Positions 10,981-22,900 of a DNA stretch of 64,000 nucleotides are shown piece by piece (position 1 is the stretch's first letter; every line of letters starts with the position of its first letter). This DNA is from Symsagittifera roscoffensis (Eukaryota > Xenacoelomorpha > Acoela > Convolutidae). The notes under the pieces are model-generated. The model was given only the letters and a program-made list of their open reading frames with translations, had not been told where the DNA came from and made no database searches. A program made the position numbers and the translations under genes. The stretch spans positions 42,174,395-42,238,394 of the forward strand of contig NC_087062.1 of assembly GCF_963678635.1 (NCBI RefSeq), written 5' to 3'.

Positions 10981-13900
10981 GTTTGCGGAAGCATTTTAAT
11001 TTTTACTGGAGGGTTAAATTGAGGTTAATTTGGTTTGGAATGTTAATACACAGCCAGGGGCGGATTTACCGGATTTCGACCCCCCGCCAACCCAAAGGAT
11101 CCCGTCCTCACTTTGGCACTTTTTAAGAAATCCATTTTTGCCCGACCGACCCTATTTTTAATATATACTAACTTTGAGGGGGAGCGCGCGCCAAAAAACG
11201 CGATTTTTTTGTCAAAAGTTTCCAAAAAGTGCCCAAAAACGGCTTTTTTACCTGCTTTTTCGAAAATCCCTCCCCCCTCGAGAAAATCCTAGATCCGCCA
11301 CTAGGAGTTTTTTAGATCTATTATTTTTAATTGCTTCATTCGCGAAGTTCGTGTCAGTTTGATAATCAATTGATGATGATCACGAATTAAGGTAAGAAAT
11401 GTGTTTTTTTTTTCAGTGGAACGTTTCGGGTTGTTTGTGCCGAAGCAGCTGGAAATCAGTGATCTCCCTCCGAATAGAAATGAAGGAATATGGTACGATT
11501 CCAGCCGAGACATTGAGAAACTAGGTAGCCTCGTCGCAGGTCCATCTGTCACAAACCTACAAGTGAGAACGTACAGCTGTTTTAGTACAATCTCATTCTT
11601 CAGTAAGATGATGAAAAAATGAAGAAAAACCAGTAAGCTCCAAAGTAGATGGTATCTGATTACCTAATAATGACTTGTTGGGCATGATGTAAATAATCTT
11701 TTGAACTTCGTTTAGTTGGAATACCGAAGCTTGTACAGGACGATCACAATCAATCTTCCTTCTGGACACCGGAAGATAGACGTAAAAGAGACCCAGAAAG
11801 TATCCGAAATAGTTCGGTTGGTATGTCAGAAGGAAGGAATAGTGGGAGACATTGTAGATGAGTACTCTATCATGGTGGAGCCAGAGACCGGACTGGGTGA
11901 CCAGACCATGATGACCGGAATGGGAACTAAGACATGGGGTGCGACACTGACAATGGGTAAAAATAAAACGATGGGCCATGGTACCCTATCGCCGGATGTC
12001 AAGGGGTCGCCTGGAGGAGAAAAAGCACATGTTAGTTAGCAACGTCTTTTTTTTTTGAAATTTCGATAGTCAATCAATTATCTCCTATTTTCGATGAATA
12101 ATTCTCGATGTTTTTTTTAAGTAACCACTTCGCTTTCAGGGCGGAACTTCGTTGGTGTCAAAATTTGTAAGCATAATACACTTTATGGGAATCAGCTCGT
12201 ACTTTCTTGTTTCTTATGAGTTTCTCCTTTTCTATAAATTGAATGCAAAAGTATCTTGCTCGTAGCATGCTCCATGCTAGAAACGAGGAGTCAGGCCTGC
12301 ATTTCGTTATCCGTTCATTGCGTTGCTTAGTTGTGGGAATAAGTTTCGTTGCATCTTGTATGTATCAGCATAGTTTTCAGGCGACAATTGGGCGAAATGC
12401 GAAGAAAATGGAGAAATTGAGGAAGAAGTTGAAGACAGATGATGAGTTGTTGTGGCTGGACCACTCGAAAAGTCTGCATGACCATGGCAACATTGACCTG
12501 GACAATGTGAAGTTGACCTTCAGGAGGAAGTTTTTCTTCTCGGATGTGAATGTGACTGAAACAGACCCTGTGCAATTGTCTCTGCTGTACAAACAGGTAA
12601 TGCAATTAGTCTTTCGTGTAGTGTTAAATTGAACAATCAGTGGTCTGCTGACATTATTATATTTTAGTGTAATTAATGTTCAGCGAGACAGAATGACACG
12701 TAGAGATGGTTACTTCAAATCTATCTATCTATCTATATCTATCTATCTATACTATATTTAAATGCGAGTGACAGCTATCTCCCATGTTTAAGCATAATAA
12801 TTTTGCATGTTTAACGAAAGAGTTTTTTCATGTTTAAGAGCTATATCATATATTGCAATGCTTAAGAAATTTTTTCAATTAGTTTTTTTCGCAAGGTCAT
12901 TAATTTTCAGTAATTTTTTCTGTCTGTATACCTGCTTTTTCAAAATTAATATGATTGTGTCTGTCTACCAGTCTCCTAATTTTTTAACTTTCATCCATCT
13001 ATTATATATTTAAGTGCGGGCTTCACTATCTCGCCATGTTGCATGTTTCACAAAATAATTTTTTTCACGTTTAAGCTATATCATATACAGTGCTGATTTA
13101 AATTAACCGGACAAAACGCGTTAAACTTGAAATTTAAAACGCGTTTTTCTCAAATTGGGTTGAGTTTAGGAGAACACTCATGAAGACAAAACTTGCTTAA
13201 AATTTTAGCAGAATTAATATGGTGTAATTTGTTTTGCGAAATTCGGGTCCGAAATTTTACCCCAAAAATGGGTCATTTTGGTTTTTCTTAGTTAATCAAA
13301 AATTACACCAAAAATACCCAGTCGATTACAGACATAATTATATAAAAGTGAGCCCCTTGCGTAGCTCAACAAACTTTAAGAAGGGTATTTTCTCTTAAAA
13401 AAAATGCAAATTGTTTAAAAATTGTTTTTAAATAAAAAGTTGGTATTTTATATAGTAAAAATGACCTTTTTTTGTCTATCAAACAAAAATAAATTAACGT
13501 ATACAATTTTTTGGAGATTATCCCCTTCTTAAAGTTTGTTGAGCTACGTAAGGGGCTCACTTTGAAATAATTATGTCTGTGATCGACTGGGTATTTTTGG
13601 CGTAATTTTTGATTAACTAAGAAAAGCCAAAATGACCCATTTTTGGAGTAAAATTTCGGACCCGAATTTTGCAAAACAAATTACACCATATTAATTCTGC
13701 TAAAACTTTAAGCAAGTTTTGTCTTCATGAGTGTTCTCCTAAACTCAACCCAATTTGAGAAAAACGCGTTTTGAATTTCAAGTTTCACGCGTTTTGTCCG
13801 GTTAATTTAAATCAGCACTGTATTGCTATGGTTATTTTTGCATGTTTCACAAAAGAATTTTTTTCACGTTTAAGCTATATCATATATTGCTATGGTTAAG

Positions 13901-16900
13901 GTTTGTTTTCGATTTTCCAGTTTAAATTCAGGGTTTATTTCAAGTTTGAAATTCGTAACCTAATAATGGGATGTTAACAGAGTTTTCCCCGGTTTTGCGA
14001 TTCTGGCCTCCATATATGAATAACCAAATCCTTTTAGTTAACGAAAATTGCAATTTTCGAGATTTTTCAAAGTTTATAAAAAATTTAATTTAAAAATTTC
14101 TTAATTTTTGAAATTCTCACCCTGTAGTTGGGTGCTGTCAGAGTTCTCTCAGGGGTTGCGAATCTTGCCTCCAAATCTCACTTCTCAAATCCTTGTATTT
14201 TTCGAGATATGACGTTTCTTATGATTTTTTCAAAAAAATTGCAAAGCGTTGAAGATCTTATTCCTTTTTTCTTGGATATTGTGAGGGTACTCTCAGGGGT
14301 TGCGAATTTTTCCTCTGATCGTGGCTGCTCAAATCCTTTTAGTTTTCGAGATATGACGTTTTTTTATGATTTTCATCGAAATTTTCAAAAAAAATTAGAT
14401 GTTAAAAAATTCCAAAACGTTGAAGATAGCAATCCTGTTATTGGAATCTGTCAGGGTACTCTCTGGAGTTGCTCTTTTTGCCTCCAAATATGACTTCTCA
14501 AAACGTTGCAGTTTTCCAGATATAACTTTTTTTGTGCTTTTTAAGAAATTTTCATGAAACTTAAGTTAATTTTTTTTCAAAGTTTGAAATTCCTAACCTG
14601 TAGTTGGGGGCAGTCAGAGTAATCTCAGGGCTTGCAAATTAGGCCTCCAATTAAGAATGCCCAAATCTTTTTAGTTTAAGAAATAAGACGATCTTTGTGA
14701 TTTTTTTTGGAAATTTTCAGAAAATTCTAATTATTAACTATTACAAAATAATTCTTGTCTTATTGAGATCAAGTGAAGCGTTTTCGGGAAAAATTGAAAT
14801 CCTTTTAGACTTCAGAAGCTATCACCAACTCGGCCCATCCAGTATCTGAAGAGACAGCAATCGAACTAGCCGCTTTAGCAGCTATCAGTGAGAACGGTTT
14901 ACTGGAGGCACCTGTGAAAGAAATGAGCGCCCAATTCAAATCATACCTTCCGGAGGAGTATCGAAAAGCCAGCAAAGTGGAGAAGAGAATAGACCAGGCG
15001 AGAATGAACTACATTAAACAGATCACCGCTGAAATTGAGTACAGCGATGGTAATGCTCAGATCAACCAAAATGACCCGGAGTTCCTGGAGAAGGTGGAGC
15101 GAAAAGCGACCAAGAAGTACATTGATAAGTGTCGGGCTTTGAAGACGTTCGGGTACCGGTTTTACCTTGTGAAGGAGAAGATGAAGAACAAGAATAAACT
15201 GGTTCCAGTGTTGCTGGGAATCAACAAGGATGGAATCGTAACTGCAGATGCGGTGAATAAGGAGGTGACCAAGATGTTTTACCTGACTCAGATCAAACAG
15301 CACTTCTGCACTGATGCCTCTTTCCACATATCTCTGCCGGGATATCAGGCTGAAGACTACGTGGTACAGACTACAGAGGGGAAGCAGATAGTGAAGCTGT
15401 TGGAGGGATACATTGAGATCCACTTGCAAAAAGTTAGTTACATCTCTTCATCATCATTTTTTGAACCATTTTTGAACCTAGTGATTTTAAATTTGTCAAT
15501 TTTTTCTAAATTTTGGCGGTTTAATGCTCGACATGCCATATCAGGGCTCTTTTCCAGTTCCCCCCCCTTTCAAAATACCGAGTTTTATCCTTGTTTTACG
15601 TGTTATTACGGCTAAACGCGTGATCTTACGCTGTAAAGTATGAAGAACAAATCTGTTCAAAATAGTCGATTTGTTCACCACGCTAAATTTCATTTCATTA
15701 TGACAACGCTAAATAGACTTTTCAAAATTGAATTTGAAAGGGGGGGGGAACTGGAAAAGTTGCGCATTAGGTTCACTAAATCTGAAACAATCTCTGATTC
15801 TTTTTCTAAGCTTAATTCGTATCACAATTTCGCATCACCAGAAATTATATCTGGTTACCATCTGAGTTTATTTGCTATGTGTTTTATTTCAGCAAATATT
15901 ATCCATCTATTTATTTCAGCAAAAATTTATTTCAGCAAGTCTTATCCATCTTCATATCTTCAGTTTGTTGAGAAGGGATATTGATGTGTGTTTTATAAAT
16001 CATGCGCTTAGCGCTTGGTCGATGTGCATTAAAAAACATGATAGGCGTCCACTCTAATAAGCGCCAATTGAATTAAGAAATATCTGCCAGCTACGTGAGT
16101 ATGGCTCTGTAGCATAGTGGTTAATGCGCCTGTCTTGTAAACAGGAGATCGTTGGTTCGAATCCGACCAGAGCCTGAATTGATGTTTTTGAAGTAAAAAA
16201 AGCTTCCTGTTTCCAGGAAAAGATTGTTTTGATGCAATTTAGATGCGAAAACGCGAAAGAATGAACAACCAAAATACAGAAAACACAATACAAGAAGAAA
16301 ACATCGACTCTAAGCAGGCACAGACGTTCCAAATTGGAGGCGACATCTCAAGTACCCGAGGGGGGAGCTACAATGGCTCTGCTGCCATGCCTCAAGTGTT
16401 GAGACATGGCGACGCGAGACAAGTGACAATTAACCGAATCGACTGGGGAGCGAAGAAGGCTAAGGTCGGCAACTACTTCGACGAGGGTGTCAGAAGGGTG
16501 GCAGAGGTTGAGGACGACCTTTTGGAATCACAAAGAGGGTATCTGCTCTCAAATGATGCAGGAGATATGAATGCAGCGATGGCTGGCCTGAGAGCGAATG
16601 AGTATTTGAGCAACATTACTCACTTGGCGGTTCAGATGTTGGTGCCAGAAAATGAGAACCAACTGCAATACTCGCTTTCGACAGTCTCAAAAGACCTGAA
16701 GGCCTTCTCAGAGGCTATCAAAATTCTGGCCTCGCAGTTGGAAGAGCCACATAAAAGAAATTTGATTGACAGCGCGGTAGATTTGACAAACGCATTTGGA
16801 GATTTGCTGAAGTTGGCTCATCCGGGAAGTGAAGCGTCGGCCGAAGAGTTGCACAATGCCGCACAGAATATAGCAACGAAGGCGCAGAATATTGTCGACC

Positions 16901-19900
16901 AGCTAGATCAGTTTATTGTGATTGGATCGGGCGCTGCCAACAGTCAGGTTAGTTGTAGTAAACTTCTTATTCCAAAATATATTATCGATCGAATTTCAAG
17001 TATCGACGAACGAACTAAGATGCGAGGATGTGAGACTCCTAATCTACAACTCGGAGATTCAAATCCGGAACATTGAAATAGTTTAATTTTTTATTTGGTG
17101 ACTTTTTTTGCTGCATAGCATTGGCAATTCGATAGCAACTGAAGCAACTTTTTTGATGCTTAATTTTACCTTCTTTTTCTTATTTCACTTCGTTTTTGCC
17201 GTTTTCTCGCTTGTGACCGTGAAGAGCAGCCTCGTCTCGGTATTCAATTTTCAGACGGACAACATTAAAAGTCTGTCCATTTTTCTTCACGAAATCGTGG
17301 TATTAGATTTTACTGCATTTCAGGCGTTGTTGGAGTTGGTACAAGAAGTGCTCAGCAAAGTGGAAGCACTGACAAACAAAGCTGGAGAAATTGCATTCAC
17401 TAGTGGCGTAGAACAAAAATCACAAGAACAGATCATGCTCAGCAAAGGCAGCTTAGAAGGAGCGTCCCTGAACCTAAAGAGTGTAGCTCACTTACTGGCA
17501 CCAGTTGCTGCTAATGATCCAGTGAGCAAACAGCAGTTGTCAAGGGCTACAGACACAGTTGTCCAGAGGGTAAAGGACGTGGTTAACAATGTTCAACCAA
17601 ATTGTCCAGACACCGACACTGTAAACGAAGTCCTGGGATTGTCTCACCAGTTGCACACTGATTTGGGCAACTTGGGTAGCTTCATTCACACTTTGGGCAC
17701 CGGAGACCAGAGCAATGCTTCGAGCCAGTTTAGTCAGATTAATGCCTTGATGCAGAAAGTCAGGTATAACATGGACAAGCAAGACCAAGACGCGACTGTT
17801 AATGCTCTTAAGCATTTGATGGTGTCGTGCAACTATCTGATTAAGCAAGCCAAGACAGATGCCTCTGATCCGAATGTAGACAAAGATCAGAGAGATTCAA
17901 TTGTGATGGCGGCCCAAGGTCTCGCTGGATCGATGAGGACTCTATTGCAAGACATCAAGACGTACCAGAGTGACGGAGGAAAACCGCTTTCGAGAGAAGA
18001 AGTAACTGCTATTTTGAAGGGAGTTCAAAATCAAGTAAATGAATTGTGCAAGGAGGATGCCATGAGAGACGTGTTCATGAAATTAGAGGTATGTTCAAGG
18101 TTTTTTGTTGCTGTAACAATCCGCGGTTTTTCTAACTTTGATCGACTCGGTAAAACAAACAACTAGCCTAATCGACACTTTCATTCTGAACAAATAGCAT
18201 AATAATTAAGAAACTAAAGGATGAACGGTATCCATTACTAGCTGTTTCACTGGCTCAGCCAGTATTAATTTCATTGATGATCTGTTATTTCTTTCAGCTG
18301 CTTGTGTGGCAATCGTGCGTGGTCGGCAATAAAACACAAGAGGCAGCACTGATGAGCTGCAGTCAAGGCGATGCCCTTATCAACCACAACGAGACTAGAC
18401 ATAAGTTGGGTCTGAACTCACAGAGAGTGAACCAGTTCATGGTGCCTCTTCTGGAAGCTCTAAGGGAGCAGAGACAAACCAACTCCAGGGACACACAGTG
18501 CAGACTAATCAACTGCTCCAGAGACTATCTAGAACCTGGAAGTGATGTGAGTGGTAGTTATGGCTGTGTATGCCTTCTATATTGTTGCCTTCTTTATTTT
18601 TCTTAACCCTTCATTTTTCACTGCAAAAAAAGACGGTTTTCGAATTTTCCTGGATTTGTTAGAATTGTAATATTGGTAAAATGATTGTGGCCAAATTGTT
18701 TTTCTTTTTTTATTTATTTCCTTACTCTTGCAATTAGCAAGGGAATTGTAATCGGGTACTAGACTTTTACCGTAAACAACTTTGCTAACAGGCGATCATT
18801 GCGGAAACTAGAATTGGTGAATTTGCACAGTCGGTTGCTATTTACACTTGTGACCAGCTTTGTGTATTATTACGAACCTTTTTTTTCCAGCCTAACTCGC
18901 AAATATAAGTTTTCATTAAAAGTGGTCACTTATCTGCAAATTCCATCTTTTCTGCTTTAATTGTGGCTTTTTTTGGTGCCTATTAAGCGTCCTTGGCTGA
19001 CTGGTTAGTGTGTGAGACGCTTAATCTCTTGGTTGCATGTTCGGATCTCAGACGTAGCCGAATTTTTATTAACTCGAGGCTTATTTCTATTTCTTTTTAT
19101 TGCACTTTAAAGGGCTGCTTTTTGTGTTCTCGTTAGCTAAATAGTGTAGACTCTGTGTTAAATAGTGTAGACATGCTTATATGTATTCGTGTTGTCAAGC
19201 GTTGTTGTTCTGATCATATGAAAAATGTAGAAAAACTTTGTATTCGGGTTTGTGTTAGTTATAGTCTTTTTGTTTTCCACGCTAAATCTAGTACCGCAAT
19301 TAATCGTTAGAATAGGTCGAGTGATATATCATATTAAAGCTCTTTCAGTCGTGTCAAGAAAACCGTTATGAAGTTTTTGGTTTTGGTCTAATTTCGAGCT
19401 AATGAGGTGAGCGGGCAGGCTTAAATTAGCTTATTAAAGCTTAACGTAGGGCCAAAAATCTTAGTTTTGTTCGATTAAAATTTTTTGGGAATCTAACACC
19501 CAAGAGATTTCTGCAAAAAAAAAAAGAAATTTTAACAAATTTCAAGTTTTTTTCGCTTTTCTTGTCAGTTTTTTTCAAAAATTGTTTTCCTATTGGCCTA
19601 GTTTGCTATGACTATCGAGCATACCCTAATTATTATTTTTTTCGTTTGTATCTTTTATTACATCACGCTTTTTTATCTCACTTTAATTTGAAAAACTTAT
19701 TTGGCATTTTTTAAAAGAGTATGGTCGAAAAATTTTGTGCTACTTTCACAGGAACCGGCTATCCTTGATGGGCGCGTGCCCACGACGCTATTTAAACCGA
19801 TTGAGAGGGGTAGGGGAACCCTCGGAACCTTTGACATTTGGCCAGTTTAACATTCCTACTTAAAAAAATTGTTCGGGTGCTCAAAAACTCCCCGCTAGAA

Positions 19901-22900
19901 TTCCCTTACTTTTTGCATGCGACCCTAGACCCCGGAAATAATGGCAGTTTGTTAACGCCACTTTTTGATGGTTTTTAAGATGGATTTTGTTCATTTTTGG
20001 CCTTTTCCCAACGACCCAAAAAGTGATTTTTTCAATTATCTCTAATTCAGTAACTTTTTTCGGTTTTGGTCAAGAAGACCTTTCTAATAGCGCCTAAGAG
20101 ATGTGGTATGATGCTTTAAACTGTTTGGTACAGCTTGAAAAATTTTGTAAATTGAAAATAATGGTTTTTGACATCAAAAATGAGTTTCTCGCTGGGTAAT
20201 ATGAAGTTCTGAAAAGCAAAAAAGCTGAAAGCTTCTTTTTAGTTTTTTGGTTTTATAAGCTTCCTATTTGGTAGTTTCATCGAAAATTGTAGGAAAAAAG
20301 AATTTTGAATTTAGATCTGTCCTAATGGGCGTCAGTAGTTTAGGTCAAATATAGCAAGTCGGAAAGTCTGAACTAATAAGCTGCCGCAAATGCTCTTAAG
20401 TTGTTGTAAAAGATACTAAAATTGCTGAAACTAATACAAAAAAAACTTTTAAAAAATTTAAAGGTTTTTTTTAAAATTCTAGATTGACAATCTAGTAAGA
20501 AGTTCTATGGGCTTCTTAGGGCCCAGTAGAGGAGCATCCGACTCGGAATAATTCAAAAATTGGGAATAAAAAATCGTTGTTGATTTTCTAAACCATCATG
20601 TCCAGTTTTGACTGAGAATTATAAATGCTCCCGAAGGGCGCGTTTGTCGTGCGAAAACGTTTGCAGCTGCCCTGCCATCCATTTAAAATTGCGGGAGTGT
20701 GCGCATGCGCATATTAAGACTGAAAATACGCAAAAGTCATGCCAAGGTAGGGAGGTTGGGACGTAGACCTGACTGGCTAATTCCTATTTGGTTTTTTCCC
20801 AAAAATTCAGGTTTTTTTTGGCTTATTGGGTGTATGTTTTCTTTCTGTCTGATTAGGCATCTCGTCTGATTTTTTTTCTGTGCATATTTTTTAGTTTTGT
20901 TTAAGTTAACTTAGTTAGTAGAAGCCATTTTGTCCTTGTTTTTGCCAGCTTACTTCCCTCGTTTGGTAGCTTTTTTTTTTTCAAATATTCTGAATACTCT
21001 TTGTAAAATTCTAATGGTATTTGTAATGGAATTTTTTGAGCAATCTTTTTTTTTCCGATCAAAAAATGATTTTTTTTTTTTGAAAATTTTGATTGATCAA
21101 TTCGTTTTCCGTAATCATAGTTGGAGCATTTCTCTCAATTGTTCGTACTTCAAAGTTATTTGAGGAGATTGCTTTGCATTTTCGTGATTTTGGTGATTTG
21201 GTTGGACCTGCAATTAACACCCTTGTTTAAAAACTTCCACATTTGTATCAATCTTCGCTTTAAGCCTCTCATTTTTAGAAGTCTATTTTGATGCTTTAAA
21301 CTTTAATGAAACGTGCCAGCATGAGCAAGTGAACAGATTGCTACAACAATTTAATGTGCAAATTGCGTCTGAACAGTTTTTCAACAATTTTATTTTGTAA
21401 TTGTTGTTGTTGTTTTTGTGAATTTTCAGTAGGATACTGATCGGATGATATCCCCAAATTTCTCAAAATTTTGTCCAGTTATTTCGGCACATGTTGCAGT
21501 CACAGAAGAGGACCCATGTGCACTTGTTTTGTTCTGAGAATTGATCGTCGAAAAACTTCCACATTTGTATCAATCTTCGCTTTAAGCCTCGCATTTCTCG
21601 AAATTCAATTTTCTGATTTAGTCGGTTTATTAGACGGCACGTCCTGAATGTATAATCTCCTCTAGCTTTTTCAGTTCTGGTCTTGTTTAGGTTGAAAATT
21701 TCTTTCGTTCTTCCTGGATTTTCAATTTCTGCCGTGCGCTTAATGTAATCGTTTTCTTCATGCATGAATTTCGCCATCATAAAAAATCGTTCAGCTGGAG
21801 AAACAACGCCAGAGGTAGGATGTTTAACAATCTCAGGTGCTCTGTATAGTCAGAATCGTTTCCCGTGATTCATTTTAAGACTTTCTTTTGGAACTTTTCT
21901 AATCTCCCTAAATCGTTTCTTGAGATATTGCAAATAATTAGACCATACGTTAGAACAGGAAGTTTTAAGGATTTGTACAGACCAAGTTTTATGCGCATTT
22001 TGACTTTGAATTCTAAGTTTCTGCGGATGCAATAGAACGTTTTATTCGCTTTCGAAATTCTTGAGTCAATATGGGTTGTCCATGTTAAATGTTTGGACAC
22101 ATGTATTCCTAGATCCTTTATCACATTCGGGCTTTCCACTGCTGTTTCACAAAGAATGAATTCGTGTTGATTTCCTCTAAATTCGACTTTAAAACATTTG
22201 TCCAGTGCCAGACTCATTTTGTTTTTCTCTACCCAGTTTTCAACGCTTTTTGGGTCCTGCTGGATGTCCCGTGTGTCTACATTCACTGCTAGTAATTTTA
22301 GCTCCTCTGCAAAGATATATGGGTCACTAGACTTCAATTCTTCAGGAAGATCATTTATGAAGATGCAGAAGAATAATGGACCAATCAACGATCCTTGTGG
22401 TACGCCACTTGTAATTTCTAAAGTTTCTGATGAGAAATTGTCAGCACGAACAAATTGTTTCCTGTTGCTGAGATAGTCTGTGATTATTTCTAGGAAACAG
22501 CCTCCAACTCCAATGTTGCTCGTTTTGTGTAGTAGTTCGTAGTGCGGGACTTTGTCGAATGCCTTAGAGAGTCAGTATAGAATGCGATCACATGGTTATC
22601 AACGTTCTTGTCAATTGCTTCGTAGGTTTCTTTCAAGAAAGATAACATGTTTGTAACAACTGAAAGGTTTTTAACAAAACCGTGCTGACTTTTTGTGAGA
22701 AGTTTGATGAAATGGTCGTACAGCGCTGGATACATGCATTTTTCCAGGAGTTTACTCATGTTATTTAGGAGTGACACCGGCCGGTAGTTTTCCTTTAGTC
22801 GTTTGTCACCTTTCTTGTAATTAGCTGACACAGCCGCAACTTTCCATTTATTTGGTATTTTCCTTACCCTCTTGATGTTTTTAAAAACGCAATGCAAAAT

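Noticed and set aside
16209-16242. Alternative start of talin exon 6 after TTTCCAG at 16216
   Set aside because: It would enter a stop codon within 16 codons in the required frame.
16054-16332. Open frame of 92 codons on the - strand containing GFEPTISCLQDRR
   Set aside because: This peptide is the reverse-strand reading of the tRNA-Thr gene at 16103-16175, a well-known source of false proteins.
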